A stretch of 64,000 nucleotides of DNA from Leptobacterium flavescens (GCF_010671605.1 NZ_JAABOO010000003.1:62001-126000), one strand, 5' to 3'. Positions 9,013 to 17,623 are shown, counted from the stretch's first letter. Program-made: numbers and translations. The notes: a model not told the origin generated them from the letters alone.

Positions 9013-9561
9013 TTAGTTTTCTTTAAATTCAATATAGGATGCAGGGACCTGGTCGGTAAGCCATACCCCGTTCTCCGATTCGTAAAACTGCATCCCGTCT
9101 TTATGCATTTCTGCTGCACGTATTCTCAGGATTATGGCCTTACCCCTTCGGGAACCCACTTTGATAGCTGTATCCGTATCCCTGCTTAAATGTACGTGAT
9201 GCCTGCTCATTTTTAGCAGACCGTTTTGCTTTATGGGATCAAGAAACTTTTCAACGGTTCCGTGATACAGGAATTCAGGTGGTAGTTTCGGAGAGTATCC
9301 GAGATCTACCGTCAGGGAATGACCCTGACTGGCCCTGATACGTGATCCATCCGAATTAAAGGAGAATCGCTGTTTGTCGTTACTTTCCACAATTTCGGTC
9401 AGAAGAGCTGTGTCCAGTTGCGGAAAATGTTTTTTTGCTTTCTCCAGTAATTCCTGCGTCACTGCCCAGCCTTCTTTATCGAGTTGCAGATCTATTTTAT
9501 CCGGCCGGTGTCTTAATACCAGGCTAAGGAATTTGCTTATTTTTTTATGGTCGATGCCCAT
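9013..9561 (-). CDS. kptA: RNA 2'-phosphotransferase (Tpt1/KptA family)
   Basis: Tpt1/KptA enzymes transfer an internal RNA 2'-phosphate to NAD+, releasing nicotinamide and ADP-ribose 1'',2''-cyclic phosphate. The N-terminal SKFLSLVLRHRPDKIDLQLDKEGW is the family hallmark (LRHxP with the catalytic Arg-His), and the second lobe has LYHGT, HVHLSRD and GKAIILRIRA, which form the NAD pocket. At 182 residues it is full length. Bacterial KptA has no known tRNA splicing substrate, so the in vivo target is open. It overlaps the upstream ADP-ribosylglycohydrolase by 25 bases. Confidence 0.95.
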   Translation of the reverse strand: MGIDHKKISKFLSLVLRHRPDKIDLQLDKEGWAVTQELLEKAKKHFPQLDTALLTEIVESNDKQRFSFNSDGSRIRASQGHSLTVDLGYSPKLPPEFLYHGTVEKFLDPIKQNGLLKMSRHHVHLSRDTDTAIKVGSRRGKAIILRIRAAEMHKDGMQFYESENGVWLTDQVPASYIEFKEN

Positions 9562-10550
9562 CTCAAATTAAGATTAAAACGATTGATCAGATCTTCTATA
9601 TCCTCAAAGCGGGCCAGTTGGTATTTCCAGAGTTCGGGAATATTATCATATCCGTAATAGATCCCCGCCAGCCCCCCGGTAATGGCCGCTATGGTATCGG
9701 TATCCTCACCGAGGTTAACAGCTTTCAGGACGGCATCCTTATAATTATCGGTGGTAAGGAAGGCCCATAAAGCGGCTTCCAGACTGTGGATAACATAGGT
9801 GCTGCTTTCTATGCTGCTCTCCTTCAGTTTTGAAATATCCTCTTCAATAACCCTTGAAAAAAGAACCGTTTCTGTCGGATCCAGTTGCTGATCTTTGATA
9901 AATTTAGAAAAGAAAAGCCGGATATCCCTATAGGCTTCAGATTTCTCTTTTCCCTGTAATAAATGAATAGCGAGATCCACATAAATTATACAGGCCAGTA
10001 CGGAACGCAAATGTCCGTGGGTAATGGAGGAAACATCTTTAACCATCTTAAAACGCCTATGGCAATTCTCCTCGTTCTGCAGGTAATATGCCATAGGAAG
10101 GATACGCATCAGGGAGCCGTTACCATTGGAATGTTCATCCGTTCCTCCGCATTGCTCGGCCCGGTACCCCTGTTTGATCCTGTAGATAGCCTGTCGGGTG
10201 GTCATTCCAATATCAAAGACACGTCCATAGGGCGTCCAGTGAGAGAAATCATACCAGCTTGCAAACTGCTGTGCGATATCGTTAAGATCAAAACCGTTTA
10301 AGAGGCTTTCCATTAAACAAAAGGTGAGGGAGCTGTCGTCAGACCAGGTTCCTGCCGGCTGATTATGACTTCCGTAAGCCATCATTTCCTGTGCAGGCCT
10401 TTTTTTGAGAGCATCCCTGCTTTCAAATTCGTAGGGAACACCCAGGGCATCACCGATGGTGAGGCCGAATATGCCCCCTTTTATTTTATACAATAAATTC
10501 ATTCTGGTTAGTATTTGGTTGTAATTTGGTTTATAGTTGATTAAATTCAT
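9537..10550 (-). CDS. ADP-ribosylglycohydrolase family protein
   Basis: ARH/DraG-type enzymes remove ADP-ribose from proteins, nucleic acids or small ADP-ribosylated products, using two metal ions. The metal-binding motifs are visible: GTWSDDSS near residue 68 and LGEDTDTIAAITGGLAG near residue 280. The opening GGIFGLTIGDALGVPYE is typical. The frame starts at 10550, but the second methionine, at 10502 (MNLLYKIKGG), lies at the usual family start; the -7 box at 10568-10575 permits either. It overlaps kptA, giving an operon that both makes and clears ADP-ribose compounds. The substrate is unknown. Confidence 0.9.
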   Translation of the reverse strand: MNLINYKPNYNQILTRMNLLYKIKGGIFGLTIGDALGVPYEFESRDALKKRPAQEMMAYGSHNQPAGTWSDDSSLTFCLMESLLNGFDLNDIAQQFASWYDFSHWTPYGRVFDIGMTTRQAIYRIKQGYRAEQCGGTDEHSNGNGSLMRILPMAYYLQNEENCHRRFKMVKDVSSITHGHLRSVLACIIYVDLAIHLLQGKEKSEAYRDIRLFFSKFIKDQQLDPTETVLFSRVIEEDISKLKESSIESSTYVIHSLEAALWAFLTTDNYKDAVLKAVNLGEDTDTIAAITGGLAGIYYGYDNIPELWKYQLARFEDIEDLINRFNLNLRWASTIKK

Positions 10551-10560
10551 ATTGTGTAGT

Positions 10561-10598
10561 ATTTACGCAAAATTATATTTTTAAAAGGAATTAACAAA
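10561..10598 (-). promoter_or_regulatory. Promoter plus putative operator for the ADP-ribosylglycohydrolase-kptA-DUF434 operon
   Basis: Minus strand: TTTG at 10598-10595, a 19-base spacer, then TAATTTTG at 10575-10568, a near-ideal Bacteroidetes promoter. The -7 box continues into CGTAAAT, giving TAATTTTGCGTAAAT over 10575-10561. The same 15-mer with one change precedes the Nudix regulator gene at 11520-11506, so the tail is probably a regulator site overlapping the promoter. Confidence 0.75.
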
Positions 10599-10600
10599 GA

Positions 10601-10623
10601 TATTTACGTATTATTTACGCAAA
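10601..10623 (-). promoter_or_regulatory. Second putative operator copy upstream of the operon
   Basis: The minus strand reads TTTTGCGTAAAT (10623-10612), identical to 12 bases of the site at 10572-10561, and is followed by another TACGTAAATA (10610-10601). Two full copies and a half copy within 65 bases suggest cooperative repressor binding. Inference from repetition only. Confidence 0.6.
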
Positions 10624-10826
10624 AAGATAAAAATTGACTTCAGAAACACTTTCAGATACTGATTTTGACCGAAGTTAGAGAGCAATGATTCCCGGGAAGA
10701 GATACGTTGTGATATCTACTTAAAGCTATGATCCTTATTCGGAAAAAGAAAACGCCAATTAGACAATAGACCGTCCGGCTTATGGAACAGCTGTTCCTGT
10801 TGAGTTATGCTGCGGAGAGGAGGGAT

Positions 10827-11507
10827 TTATTTAATATCGAAAAGAAAATTATCCTTTTTAAGCTTTGCATACTGCTTCTGGTTGAATTTAAAAAGATTGG
10901 CGGGCCTTCCTCTTCCTTCCGATACTTTTTCATCCAGTTCTTCAAGAATATCCAGGCTCAGGATCTTTTTTCTGAAATTCCTTCTGTCTATATCTTTTTC
11001 CAGGATGGTCGTATAGAGTTTTTCCAGGTCGGAGAACAGGAATTTATTGGCCAGAAGATCAAAGCCAATAGGCTCATAGCTAAGCTTATTTTTTAAACGA
11101 TCCTTGGCCATCCGGAGGATCTTTAAATGATCGAAGGCCAGTTCCGGAAGCTCTTTTACCGAAAACCAGGCTACGTCATTGGCATCGGTATCGGCTTTAA
11201 TGCTGTGATGTTCTGGCTTGACCAGTGCAAAATAAGCTACACTAACCACCCTGTTACGCGGATCGCGCCCGGGTTCACCAAAAGAATAGAGCTGTTCCAG
11301 ATAATCGATGGTTACATTGGTCTCTTCTCTGAGTTCCCTTTCTACTGCCTGTTCCAGGCTTTCCTCATTGAGTACGAGTCCGCCGGGAAGCGCCCAGTAA
11401 TTCCGGTAAGGCGCAACATCCCTCTTTATAAGAAGAACGTTAAGGTTCCTGTCTTTATAACCGAAGACCACCGCATCGACCGCTATTTTAATATTTTGGC
11501 GTACCAT
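10827..11507 (-). CDS. Nudix-domain transcriptional regulator, NrtR type
   Basis: A 226-residue protein with an N-terminal Nudix domain and a C-terminal winged-helix part (about residues 145-226) ending GRGRPANLFKFNQKQY, the layout of NrtR regulators. In that family the Nudix domain senses ADP-ribose or related ligands. The Nudix box spans GGLVLNEESLEQAVERELRE plus ETNV: the catalytic glutamates are present, but the usual Gly before the final hydrophobic residue is Asn. The ATG at 11507 (MVRQNIKIAV) is chosen; a frame extension to 11666 is low-complexity and crosses the promoter. Neighbouring ADP-ribose genes and a shared operator point to local control; some Bacteroidetes relatives regulate sugar use instead. 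Confidence 0.85.
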   Translation of the reverse strand: MVRQNIKIAVDAVVFGYKDRNLNVLLIKRDVAPYRNYWALPGGLVLNEESLEQAVERELREETNVTIDYLEQLYSFGEPGRDPRNRVVSVAYFALVKPEHHSIKADTDANDVAWFSVKELPELAFDHLKILRMAKDRLKNKLSYEPIGFDLLANKFLFSDLEKLYTTILEKDIDRRNFRKKILSLDILEELDEKVSEGRGRPANLFKFNQKQYAKLKKDNFLFDIK

Positions 11508-11520
11508 TAACGCAAAATTA
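11506..11520 (-). promoter_or_regulatory. -7 box and putative operator at the Nudix regulator start
   Basis: Minus strand TAATTTTGCGTTAAT, 14 of 15 bases identical to the site upstream of the ADP-ribosylglycohydrolase operon. The TAATTTTG part can serve as a -7 box and ends only about 5 bases before the ATG, so the message would have almost no leader. Downstream, TTTTGGCGT at 11494-11502 is an imperfect inverted match to ACGCAAAA at 11510-11517, placing a dyad over the start codon. This fits autoregulation. Confidence 0.6.
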
Positions 11521-11643
11521 AGGATTAATGTCGAAAAATATTTCCGAACCGAAGAAATTATTGCTCTCAAAAACCTTTTAGGGTTTAGGAGAAATATAGT
11601 TTTGAAAGTGTGTTTTAAAGGTAAAGTGCTCAAGGCGCATGAG

Positions 11644-11940
11644 TTACGACATAGGTAGTATTTCAATTACCTTGCCGTAAACATTTTTGGTCCACCCGTT
11701 AATTCCTCCGTGGTTATTACCTATTAAGAGTCCGCGTCTCGCATTTTTTCCTTTAACCAAATGCGTAAAACAGTTTCCTCTTACCTTGCAGTAAACAATA
11801 TCTCCTGCTTTACAATCTTCCCAGGAAACGGGTTGAAGAACAACAGATTGTTTAGACTTCAGGATAGGCAACATGGAATTACCGGGTTCCTTAGAGACAA
11901 TAGTCTCTCCATTCATTAGTTTTTGAATTTTCCAATTCAT
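11644..11940 (-). CDS. Small S24/S26 (LexA/signal peptidase fold) family protein
   Basis: Ninety-eight residues from the ATG at 11940 (MNWKIQKLMNG); an in-frame ATG eight codons earlier is possible. The core GNSMLPIL matches the Ser-Met box of S24/S26 serine proteases, followed by the strand AGDIVYCKV and by FTHLVKG. The Ser/His arrangement resembles the S26B branch, where His replaces the general-base Lys. There is no membrane helix, so it is probably not a secretory signal peptidase. It lies in a separate small transcription unit. Whether it is an active protease or a binding fold is open. Confidence 0.65.
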   Translation of the reverse strand: MNWKIQKLMNGETIVSKEPGNSMLPILKSKQSVVLQPVSWEDCKAGDIVYCKVRGNCFTHLVKGKNARRGLLIGNNHGGINGWTKNVYGKVIEILPMS

Positions 11941-12051
11941 AATTAAAGTATTTAAATTAAACATTCTGATTCAAAAACTTCTGAACAGGATTCAAAGAAC
12001 TTGTCTGTAAGACGGGGTAAAACTAATAAAATAAAAACAAACGGCTTTGTT

Positions 12052-12085
12052 TAAAAAAAATACCCCTCTCCGAAGAGAAGGGTAT
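12052..12085 (-). terminator. Intrinsic terminator after the prolyl oligopeptidase gene
   Basis: Reading the minus strand, ATACCCTTCTC pairs with GAGGGGTAT around a short TTCGG-type loop and is followed by eight T. It lies about 25 bases past the stop codon. Confidence 0.85.
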
Positions 12086-12109
12086 CTGTATTTTATTTTA
12101 GACAGGAGT

Positions 12110-14266
12110 TTACTCCTTAAACTCTTTTAAAACAGCTTTATTCGGTAATTCCTTATAGCCCATATTAAAGAGCGTAAATCCGAAGATATCTGCAAACTGA
12201 TCTATAGTTTTGGTCGTTGAGGTTCCCGCTCCGTGACCGGCACCTGTCTCAATTCGTATCAGGGTCGGATTATTACCATCTTGTTTTTCCTGCAGCTCTG
12301 CAGCAAATTTAAAACTGTGTGCAGGTACAACTCTGTCGTCATGATCTCCTGTAGTTACAAGCGTAGCAGGATACATAGTTCCTTCTTTTATATTGTGAAC
12401 AGGTGAGTATCCTTTAAGGTATTCGAACATTTCCTTATCGTCATCTGCTGTTCCGTAATCGTAGGCCCATCCGGCACCTGCGGTAAAAGTGTGGTAACGC
12501 AACATATCCATTACACCTACAGCCGGTAAGGCTACTTTCATAAGATCCGGACGCTGTGTCATGGTAGCACCTACCAGAAGTCCACCGTTAGATCCACCTC
12601 TTATAGCCAGGTATTCAGGCGAAGTATAGTTACTTTGAATAAGGTATTCCGCAGCAGCGATAAAATCGTCAAAAACATTTTGCTTCTGAAGCTTGGTTCC
12701 GGCAATATGCCATTTCTTACCGTATTCTCCGCCACCTCTCAGGTTTGGTACCGCATAGATACCTCCCTGCTCCAGCCAAACGGCATTGGTAGTACTGAAA
12801 GCAGGAGTAAGACTAATATTAAATCCTCCATATCCGTAAAGAATGGTTGGGTTCTTCCCGTCCATTTTCAGCCCTTTTTTATGGGTGATGATCATAGGCA
12901 CCCTGGTTCCGTCTTTGGACTCGTAGAAAACCTGCTTGGATTCGTAGTCTTCCGGATTAAAATCGATATCCGGCTTCCAGTAAGGATCATAAGTTCCGGT
13001 TTCTACATTGTATTTATAAGTAGTTCCCGGGGTCTTGTAATTCGTGAATGAAAAATAAAGCTCTGCCTGATCTTTTTTTCCACCGAAGCCTCCGGCAGAA
13101 CCGATTCCGGGGAGTGTTACCTCACGGATCAGGTTTCCGTCATAGTCGTATTGAAGTACTTTGGAAACCGCATCGACCATATATTCTGCAAAGAAATATC
13201 CGCCTCCGGTACTCGGACTGAGAACATTTTCTGTTTCTGCGATAAAATCCTTCCAGTTATCCGGGCCGGGATTGGCAGCATCTACAGTAACGATCTTCTG
13301 GTTAGGAGCATCGAGATTGGTAACGATATACAATTTGCTTCCAACGTTCTCAATCACATAACTGTCGCTGTCTACATTATCGATCACAGGAACAATTTTA
13401 GAGTTGGGATCTGACAGATCCTTAATGAACAACTTATTCCCGGAAGTCGATACCGATGCAGTTATAACGAGATATTTATTGTCATCTGTAGTATAACCTC
13501 CTATATAGCGATGTTTCTCTGCATCCGTTCCTCCAAAGACCAGTTTATCATCTTTTTGGGAAGTTCCCAGTTTGTGATAGTATAATTTGTGCTGATCGGT
13601 TTTGGCCGATAACTCACTCCCTTTGGGCTTATCATAACTGGAATAATAGAAACCTTCGTCTCCTCTCCAGGAAATGCCGCTAAATTTAACATCTACCAAC
13701 GTATCTTCTACCTGTTCTCTGGTTTCAGCATCGATGATGATCACCTTTCTCCAGTCACTTCCTCCTTCAGATATGGAGTAGGCAGCCAGTTTTCCGCTAT
13801 CGGAAAAACTCAGCCCTGCCAGAGAGGTTGTTGCATCCTCGGAAAAAGTATTCGGATCGAGGAAAACTTCGGCTTCGCCATCACCTTGTCTTCTGTAAAC
13901 GACATAGTGATTCTGAAGGCCGTCATTTTTGTAGAAATACGTATAATTTCCTTCTTTGAAAGGGGCAGTTATCTTTTCATAATTAAGAAGTTTCTGCAGG
14001 CGCTCCTTTAATTGCGCTCTGTAAGGGATATTCTCCAGATAACCGTAAGTAACACCATTTTGTTCCTTTACCCAGGCAGCTGTTTCATCAGACATATCGT
14101 CTTCAAGCCAGCGATAGGGATCTTGTACGTCGGTACCAAAATAATTAGTTACGGTATCTACTTTTTTTGTAGTGGGGTAGTTCACTGCAATTATGTTTTC
14201 GTTCGTTTCTTTTTTACATGCGAGCAAAGATAGAACGACCAGTGAACATAAGAATGTTTTTTTCAT
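12110..14266 (-). CDS. Prolyl oligopeptidase family serine peptidase, lipoprotein
   Basis: A 718-residue S9A peptidase that cuts short peptides after proline. The N-terminus is a lipoprotein signal ([11 protein letters not shown], lipobox LLAC), so the enzyme is exported and lipid-anchored. The beta-propeller spans about residues 70-440, opening with DPYRWLEDD, and the C-terminal alpha/beta-hydrolase part holds the triad: Ser559 in RGGSNGG, Asp in GDHDDRV and His in GAGHGAG. A -7 box, TAAGTTTG, lies at 14299-14292 upstream. It is a stand-alone gene with its own terminator. Confidence 0.95.
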   Translation of the reverse strand: MKKTFLCSLVVLSLLACKKETNENIIAVNYPTTKKVDTVTNYFGTDVQDPYRWLEDDMSDETAAWVKEQNGVTYGYLENIPYRAQLKERLQKLLNYEKITAPFKEGNYTYFYKNDGLQNHYVVYRRQGDGEAEVFLDPNTFSEDATTSLAGLSFSDSGKLAAYSISEGGSDWRKVIIIDAETREQVEDTLVDVKFSGISWRGDEGFYYSSYDKPKGSELSAKTDQHKLYYHKLGTSQKDDKLVFGGTDAEKHRYIGGYTTDDNKYLVITASVSTSGNKLFIKDLSDPNSKIVPVIDNVDSDSYVIENVGSKLYIVTNLDAPNQKIVTVDAANPGPDNWKDFIAETENVLSPSTGGGYFFAEYMVDAVSKVLQYDYDGNLIREVTLPGIGSAGGFGGKKDQAELYFSFTNYKTPGTTYKYNVETGTYDPYWKPDIDFNPEDYESKQVFYESKDGTRVPMIITHKKGLKMDGKNPTILYGYGGFNISLTPAFSTTNAVWLEQGGIYAVPNLRGGGEYGKKWHIAGTKLQKQNVFDDFIAAAEYLIQSNYTSPEYLAIRGGSNGGLLVGATMTQRPDLMKVALPAVGVMDMLRYHTFTAGAGWAYDYGTADDDKEMFEYLKGYSPVHNIKEGTMYPATLVTTGDHDDRVVPAHSFKFAAELQEKQDGNNPTLIRIETGAGHGAGTSTTKTIDQFADIFGFTLFNMGYKELPNKAVLKEFKE

Positions 14267-14291
14267 TGAAAATAGATAATTAGTTGAATCT

Positions 14292-14299
14292 CAAACTTA
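14292..14299 (-). promoter_or_regulatory. Putative -7 box for the prolyl oligopeptidase gene
   Basis: TAAGTTTG on the minus strand, 26 bases before the start codon. No convincing upstream element at the normal spacing. Confidence 0.45.
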
Positions 14300-14359
14300 C
14301 GAATAAATGAAAGCTCATGATAAATACACCAAAAGCTTTAACAATATTTTATTAAAATT

Positions 14360-14737
14360 TTAGAATAAGGACTTATATGCACCCCAGTTCCTGGAAATCA
14401 AATAAATATTCAATAATGCTACCAGTAAGGCAGGAGCAATATTTGATGGGTCTAAAAGGGCATGGAACAGCACCACATTAACCGAAATAGGTGCCAGGAT
14501 AACCAGGGCAAAGGGGACCGATCTGTTTGTGAGGAGTAGGATACCTGCTATTACTTCTACAAGGCCTATCAGATAGATCATATAACCTGTGGCGGCGAGG
14601 GCGCCGAAGAAGGCATAAGCCCCTCCATTTTCATCCAGGGGCAGAGCCGGTAAAAACTCGTAGAATTTATTCGCCCCAAAAACTACCAGAATCAAACCTA
14701 ATAAGATTCTGGCAACTAAAGTTAATTTTGAACTCAT
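14360..14737 (-). CDS. DoxX family membrane protein
   Basis: A 125-residue integral membrane protein with four predicted helices (about residues 5-20, 45-68, 74-92, 98-115) and the DoxX-like opening ARILLGLILVVFGANKF. DoxX-fold proteins have been tied to quinone or thiol redox reactions, but the function is unproven for most. The start codon sits inside one arm of a 17-base inverted repeat (14733-14807), suggesting translational control. Two more DoxX-like genes occur at 19299 and 19686. Confidence 0.85.
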   Translation of the reverse strand: MSSKLTLVARILLGLILVVFGANKFYEFLPALPLDENGGAYAFFGALAATGYMIYLIGLVEVIAGILLLTNRSVPFALVILAPISVNVVLFHALLDPSNIAPALLVALLNIYLISRNWGAYKSLF

Positions 14738-14807
14738 AATGTTAATTTTTGGTTTGGGTTAGAGAAATCCTCTCCCTAAAGATATAAATTAAAATTAACA
14801 TTATGAG
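14733..14807 (-). repeat. Perfect 17-base inverted repeat over the DoxX start codon
   Basis: CTCATAATGTTAATTTT at 14733-14749 is the exact reverse complement of AAAATTAACATTATGAG at 14791-14807, with a 41-base loop. In the minus-strand message the arms would pair and bury the DoxX ATG (14735-14737). No U tract follows, so it is unlikely to be a simple terminator for asd. Confidence 0.9.
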
Positions 14808-14820
14808 CTTTTAGATTTTT

Positions 14821-15831
14821 CTAAGCTTCTGATAATGAAGTTTCAACGATCTTCTCGGCTACCAGATATTCTGCTATCTGAACCGCATTGGTAGCAGCAC
14901 CTTTTCTGAGGTTATCAGACACAACCCACATGTTTAAGGTATTCGGTTGAGAATGGTCTCTGCGGATACGTCCAACAAAAACATCGTCTTTACCTTCTGC
15001 GTAGATCGGCATAGGATAAGTATTCACATCCGGGTTATCCTGAAGGGTTACTCCGGGAGTATCGTTAAGAAGACTTCTTACTTCAGTCAGGTCGAAATCT
15101 TTTTCGAACTCCACATTTACGGCTTCACTATGACCTCCGGCAACAGGAACCCTTACTGCAGTTGCAGTAACACTAATAGTTCTGTCTTCCAGGATCTTTT
15201 GCGTTTCCCTAACCAGCTTCATTTCTTCCTTGGTATAACCGTTTTCTTCAAAAACATCGCAATGAGGTAATGCATTCCTGTGAATAGGATAAGGATAAGC
15301 CATTTCTCCCGAAACACCTTCGTATTCGTTCTCCAGTTGCTTTACCGCCTTTACACCCGTTCCGGTGATCGACTGGTAAGTAGAAACAACGATCCTTTTT
15401 ATCTTGTATTCTCTGTGAAGAGGAGCCAGCGCCATTACCATCTGGATCGTGGAACAATTAGGGTTGGCTATTATTTTATCTTCCTTTTCAATACCTGATG
15501 CATTGATCTCCGGTACCACCAGTTTCTTACCGGCATCCATCCTCCATGCAGAGGAATTGTCGATTACCGTAACACCGGCTTCTGCAAATTTAGGAGCCCA
15601 TTCGAGTGATGTGCTTCCTCCGGCAGAAAATAAAGCTATATCGGGTCTCGCAGCTACGGCGTCTGCCATACTTACGATCTTGTAATTATTATTTTTAAAA
15701 GAAATTTCCTTACCTACAGATCTTTCCGATGCAACAGGAATAAGTTCTGAAATCGGGAAATTACGCTCTTCCAACACTTTTAACATAACCTGGCCTACCA
15801 TTCCGGTGGCTCCTACAACTGCTACTCGCAT
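14821..15831 (-). CDS. asd: Aspartate-semialdehyde dehydrogenase
   Basis: Reduces aspartyl-4-phosphate with NADPH on the path to lysine/diaminopimelate, threonine and methionine. The NADP loop VGATGMVGQ is at residues 6-14, the catalytic cysteine is Cys126 in NPNCSTIQM, and the acid/base His lies in VAGGHSEAVNVEF near residue 240. The 336-residue length is standard. A good promoter lies just upstream (15853-15882). Confidence 0.97.
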   Translation of the reverse strand: MRVAVVGATGMVGQVMLKVLEERNFPISELIPVASERSVGKEISFKNNNYKIVSMADAVAARPDIALFSAGGSTSLEWAPKFAEAGVTVIDNSSAWRMDAGKKLVVPEINASGIEKEDKIIANPNCSTIQMVMALAPLHREYKIKRIVVSTYQSITGTGVKAVKQLENEYEGVSGEMAYPYPIHRNALPHCDVFEENGYTKEEMKLVRETQKILEDRTISVTATAVRVPVAGGHSEAVNVEFEKDFDLTEVRSLLNDTPGVTLQDNPDVNTYPMPIYAEGKDDVFVGRIRRDHSQPNTLNMWVVSDNLRKGAATNAVQIAEYLVAEKIVETSLSEA

Positions 15832-15852
15832 AATATTTTAGATTTAGAGAGA

Positions 15853-15882
15853 CAAAAATACGTATTTATCACTCCCGGCCAA
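15853..15882 (-). promoter_or_regulatory. Bacteroidetes-type promoter for asd
   Basis: Minus strand: TTG at 15882-15880, a 19-base spacer, TATTTTTG at 15860-15853; the start codon is 22 bases downstream of the box. Confidence 0.7.
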
Positions 15883-15940
15883 TAGCTTTTTCTATCTTTA
15901 ATTATAATATAACAAAATGTTTTATTTGTAACAAAGTGAT

Positions 15941-15974
15941 AAAAAAGAACCGCCAGACCCTGAGGTTGACGGTT
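15941..15974 (-). terminator. Probable intrinsic terminator after mscL
   Basis: Minus-strand hairpin with outer stem AACCG / CGGTT and an imperfect inner part, followed by CTTTTTT. It lies 40-70 bases beyond the mscL stop. Confidence 0.65.
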
Positions 15975-16013
15975 TAATTATACGATAGAATATATAATGT
16001 AGCGGTAGCTATA

Positions 16014-16427
16014 TTATTTGTTTTTCAAAAGATCTCTTATCTCAGCAAGTAATTCTTCCTGTGTAGGTCCTTTTGGTGCTGCTGGAGCAGGCTCTTCTTT
16101 CTTCTGTGTTCTTTCATAGGCTTTAAGTACCATAAAGATACAGAAACCGATAATGATAAAATCTATGACTACCTGAATAAAGCTTCCGTAATTAATGGTT
16201 ACGGCAGGGATAGCTTCCCCGGCGGCATCTACTGTAGCTGCCTTGATCTCGTATTTAAGATCTGTAAAGTTAACATTACCCAGAAGCATCCCGATAGGAG
16301 GCATTAAAACATCGTTGGTGAATGATGAAACGATCTTTCCGAAAGCACCACCCACGATTACAGCGGTTGCCAGATTTACAATATCGCCCTTCAGAAGAAA
16401 GGACTTAAAGTCTTTTAAGAATCCCAT
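16014..16427 (-). CDS. mscL: Large-conductance mechanosensitive channel
   Basis: A homopentameric inner-membrane channel that opens on hypo-osmotic shock. The N-terminus GFLKDFKSFLLKGDIVNLATAVIVGGAFGKIVSSF is the MscL amphipathic helix and pore helix TM1 (about residues 15-40). TM2 lies at about residues 87-107 (FIQVVIDFIIIGFCIFMV), and the C-terminal EELLAEIRDLLKN forms the cytoplasmic helix bundle. At 137 residues it is complete. Confidence 0.97.
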   Translation of the reverse strand: MGFLKDFKSFLLKGDIVNLATAVIVGGAFGKIVSSFTNDVLMPPIGMLLGNVNFTDLKYEIKAATVDAAGEAIPAVTINYGSFIQVVIDFIIIGFCIFMVLKAYERTQKKEEPAPAAPKGPTQEELLAEIRDLLKNK

Positions 16428-16516
16428 AGTATTATCCGTTTTTATTTGTTAGTGATCCACTAAAATAAGGAAAAAACCGAGATTTTAACATAATTTTAGA
16501 ATTCTCAAAACGGATA

Positions 16517-17623
16517 TTATCGAAGAAAAGAACGTTTTACTCGTTGAGAAACGGCGGTAAGCAGTTCATAGGAGATAGTCGCTGCGGTTGCAGCAAATTC
16601 CTCTGCTGTCGGCTCGTTTCCGAAGACAACAACTTCGTCTCCCTCCCGGCAATCTATTCCTGTAATATCGACCATCAGCATGTCCATACAAACATTCCCG
16701 ATAATAGGAGCTCTGTGCCCGTTTATAGAAACATATCCTTTTTTATTCCCGTACTGACGCCCGATCCCATCGGCATGACCTACAGGTAGCGTGGCTGTTT
16801 TTGCATAATGTTCGGCTTTATAGGCCCTGTTGTAACCAACGCTTTCTCCGGGTTCTATCATATGTATCTGGGAGATAACCGTTTTAAGGGAGGCCACCGG
16901 TTTTAAAAGCGGATCAATCTCCGGGTCGTTCCCGAAACCGTATAGACCTATCCCGCAGCGCACCATATCGAACTGGGCCTCCGGATAGTTAATAATACCC
17001 GATGTGTTTAGTTGATGCATCATGGGTCGGTAGCCGATCTTCTCTGTAAATTCGGCAGCGATCTTTTTAAAGTTGCTTATCTGGGTTTGGGAAAAATCTT
17101 TTTCATTTACATCTTCTGAAGCAGCGAGGTGAGAAAATACAGAACTGACCTTAAGCTGTGGAATATCTTTTATCTTGTCTATAATATAATCCACATCGTT
17201 TTCCCAGAACCCGAGCCTGTTCAGGCCGGTATTGAATTTTATATGAACCGGATAATCCTTCAGTTCCCTGTCCTGAACAACTTCCAGAAAAGCTTTCAGG
17301 ATATAAGGGGAATACAAACTGGGTTCCAGCTCGTATTCGATGAGTTTTTCCAGACTTGCTTTTTGTGCATGCAATACGAGAATAGGGGTTTTTATTCCGG
17401 CCTCGCGAAGTGCTATCCCCTCACTTACATATGCCACCGCAAAGTAATCTGCCTTTAGTTCTTCCAGGTATTTTGCAACTTCAACGGCATCACTCCCGTA
17501 ACCAAAAGCTTTAACCACCGCCAGGAATTTGGTGGTATCGGAAATTCTGGATCTAAAAAAATCGAAATTGTGCTTAATCGCCTTTAAATCAATTTCAAGA
17601 ACGGTCTCATTTATTTGGGCCAT
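16517..17623 (-). CDS. alr: Alanine racemase
   Basis: A PLP enzyme that makes D-alanine for peptidoglycan. The PLP lysine is Lys38 in AVVKAFGYG, and the catalytic tyrosine region is GESVGYNRAY. The C-terminal beta domain carries NVCMDMLMVDITG. At 368 residues it is full length. It overlaps the tdk end by 17 bases, so translation is probably coupled. Confidence 0.96.
   Translation of the reverse strand: MAQINETVLEIDLKAIKHNFDFFRSRISDTTKFLAVVKAFGYGSDAVEVAKYLEELKADYFAVAYVSEGIALREAGIKTPILVLHAQKASLEKLIEYELEPSLYSPYILKAFLEVVQDRELKDYPVHIKFNTGLNRLGFWENDVDYIIDKIKDIPQLKVSSVFSHLAASEDVNEKDFSQTQISNFKKIAAEFTEKIGYRPMMHQLNTSGIINYPEAQFDMVRCGIGLYGFGNDPEIDPLLKPVASLKTVISQIHMIEPGESVGYNRAYKAEHYAKTATLPVGHADGIGRQYGNKKGYVSINGHRAPIIGNVCMDMLMVDITGIDCREGDEVVVFGNEPTAEEFAATAATISYELLTAVSQRVKRSFLR

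Noticed and set aside
10639-10826. A gene in the gap between the operon promoter and the Nudix regulator
   Set aside because: No convincing frame on either strand; nothing recognisable apart from the operator sites at its left end.
11508-11666. 53-residue N-terminal extension of the Nudix regulator
   Set aside because: It covers the promoter and operator, is low in similarity to any Nudix protein, and the ATG at 11507 fits the family start.
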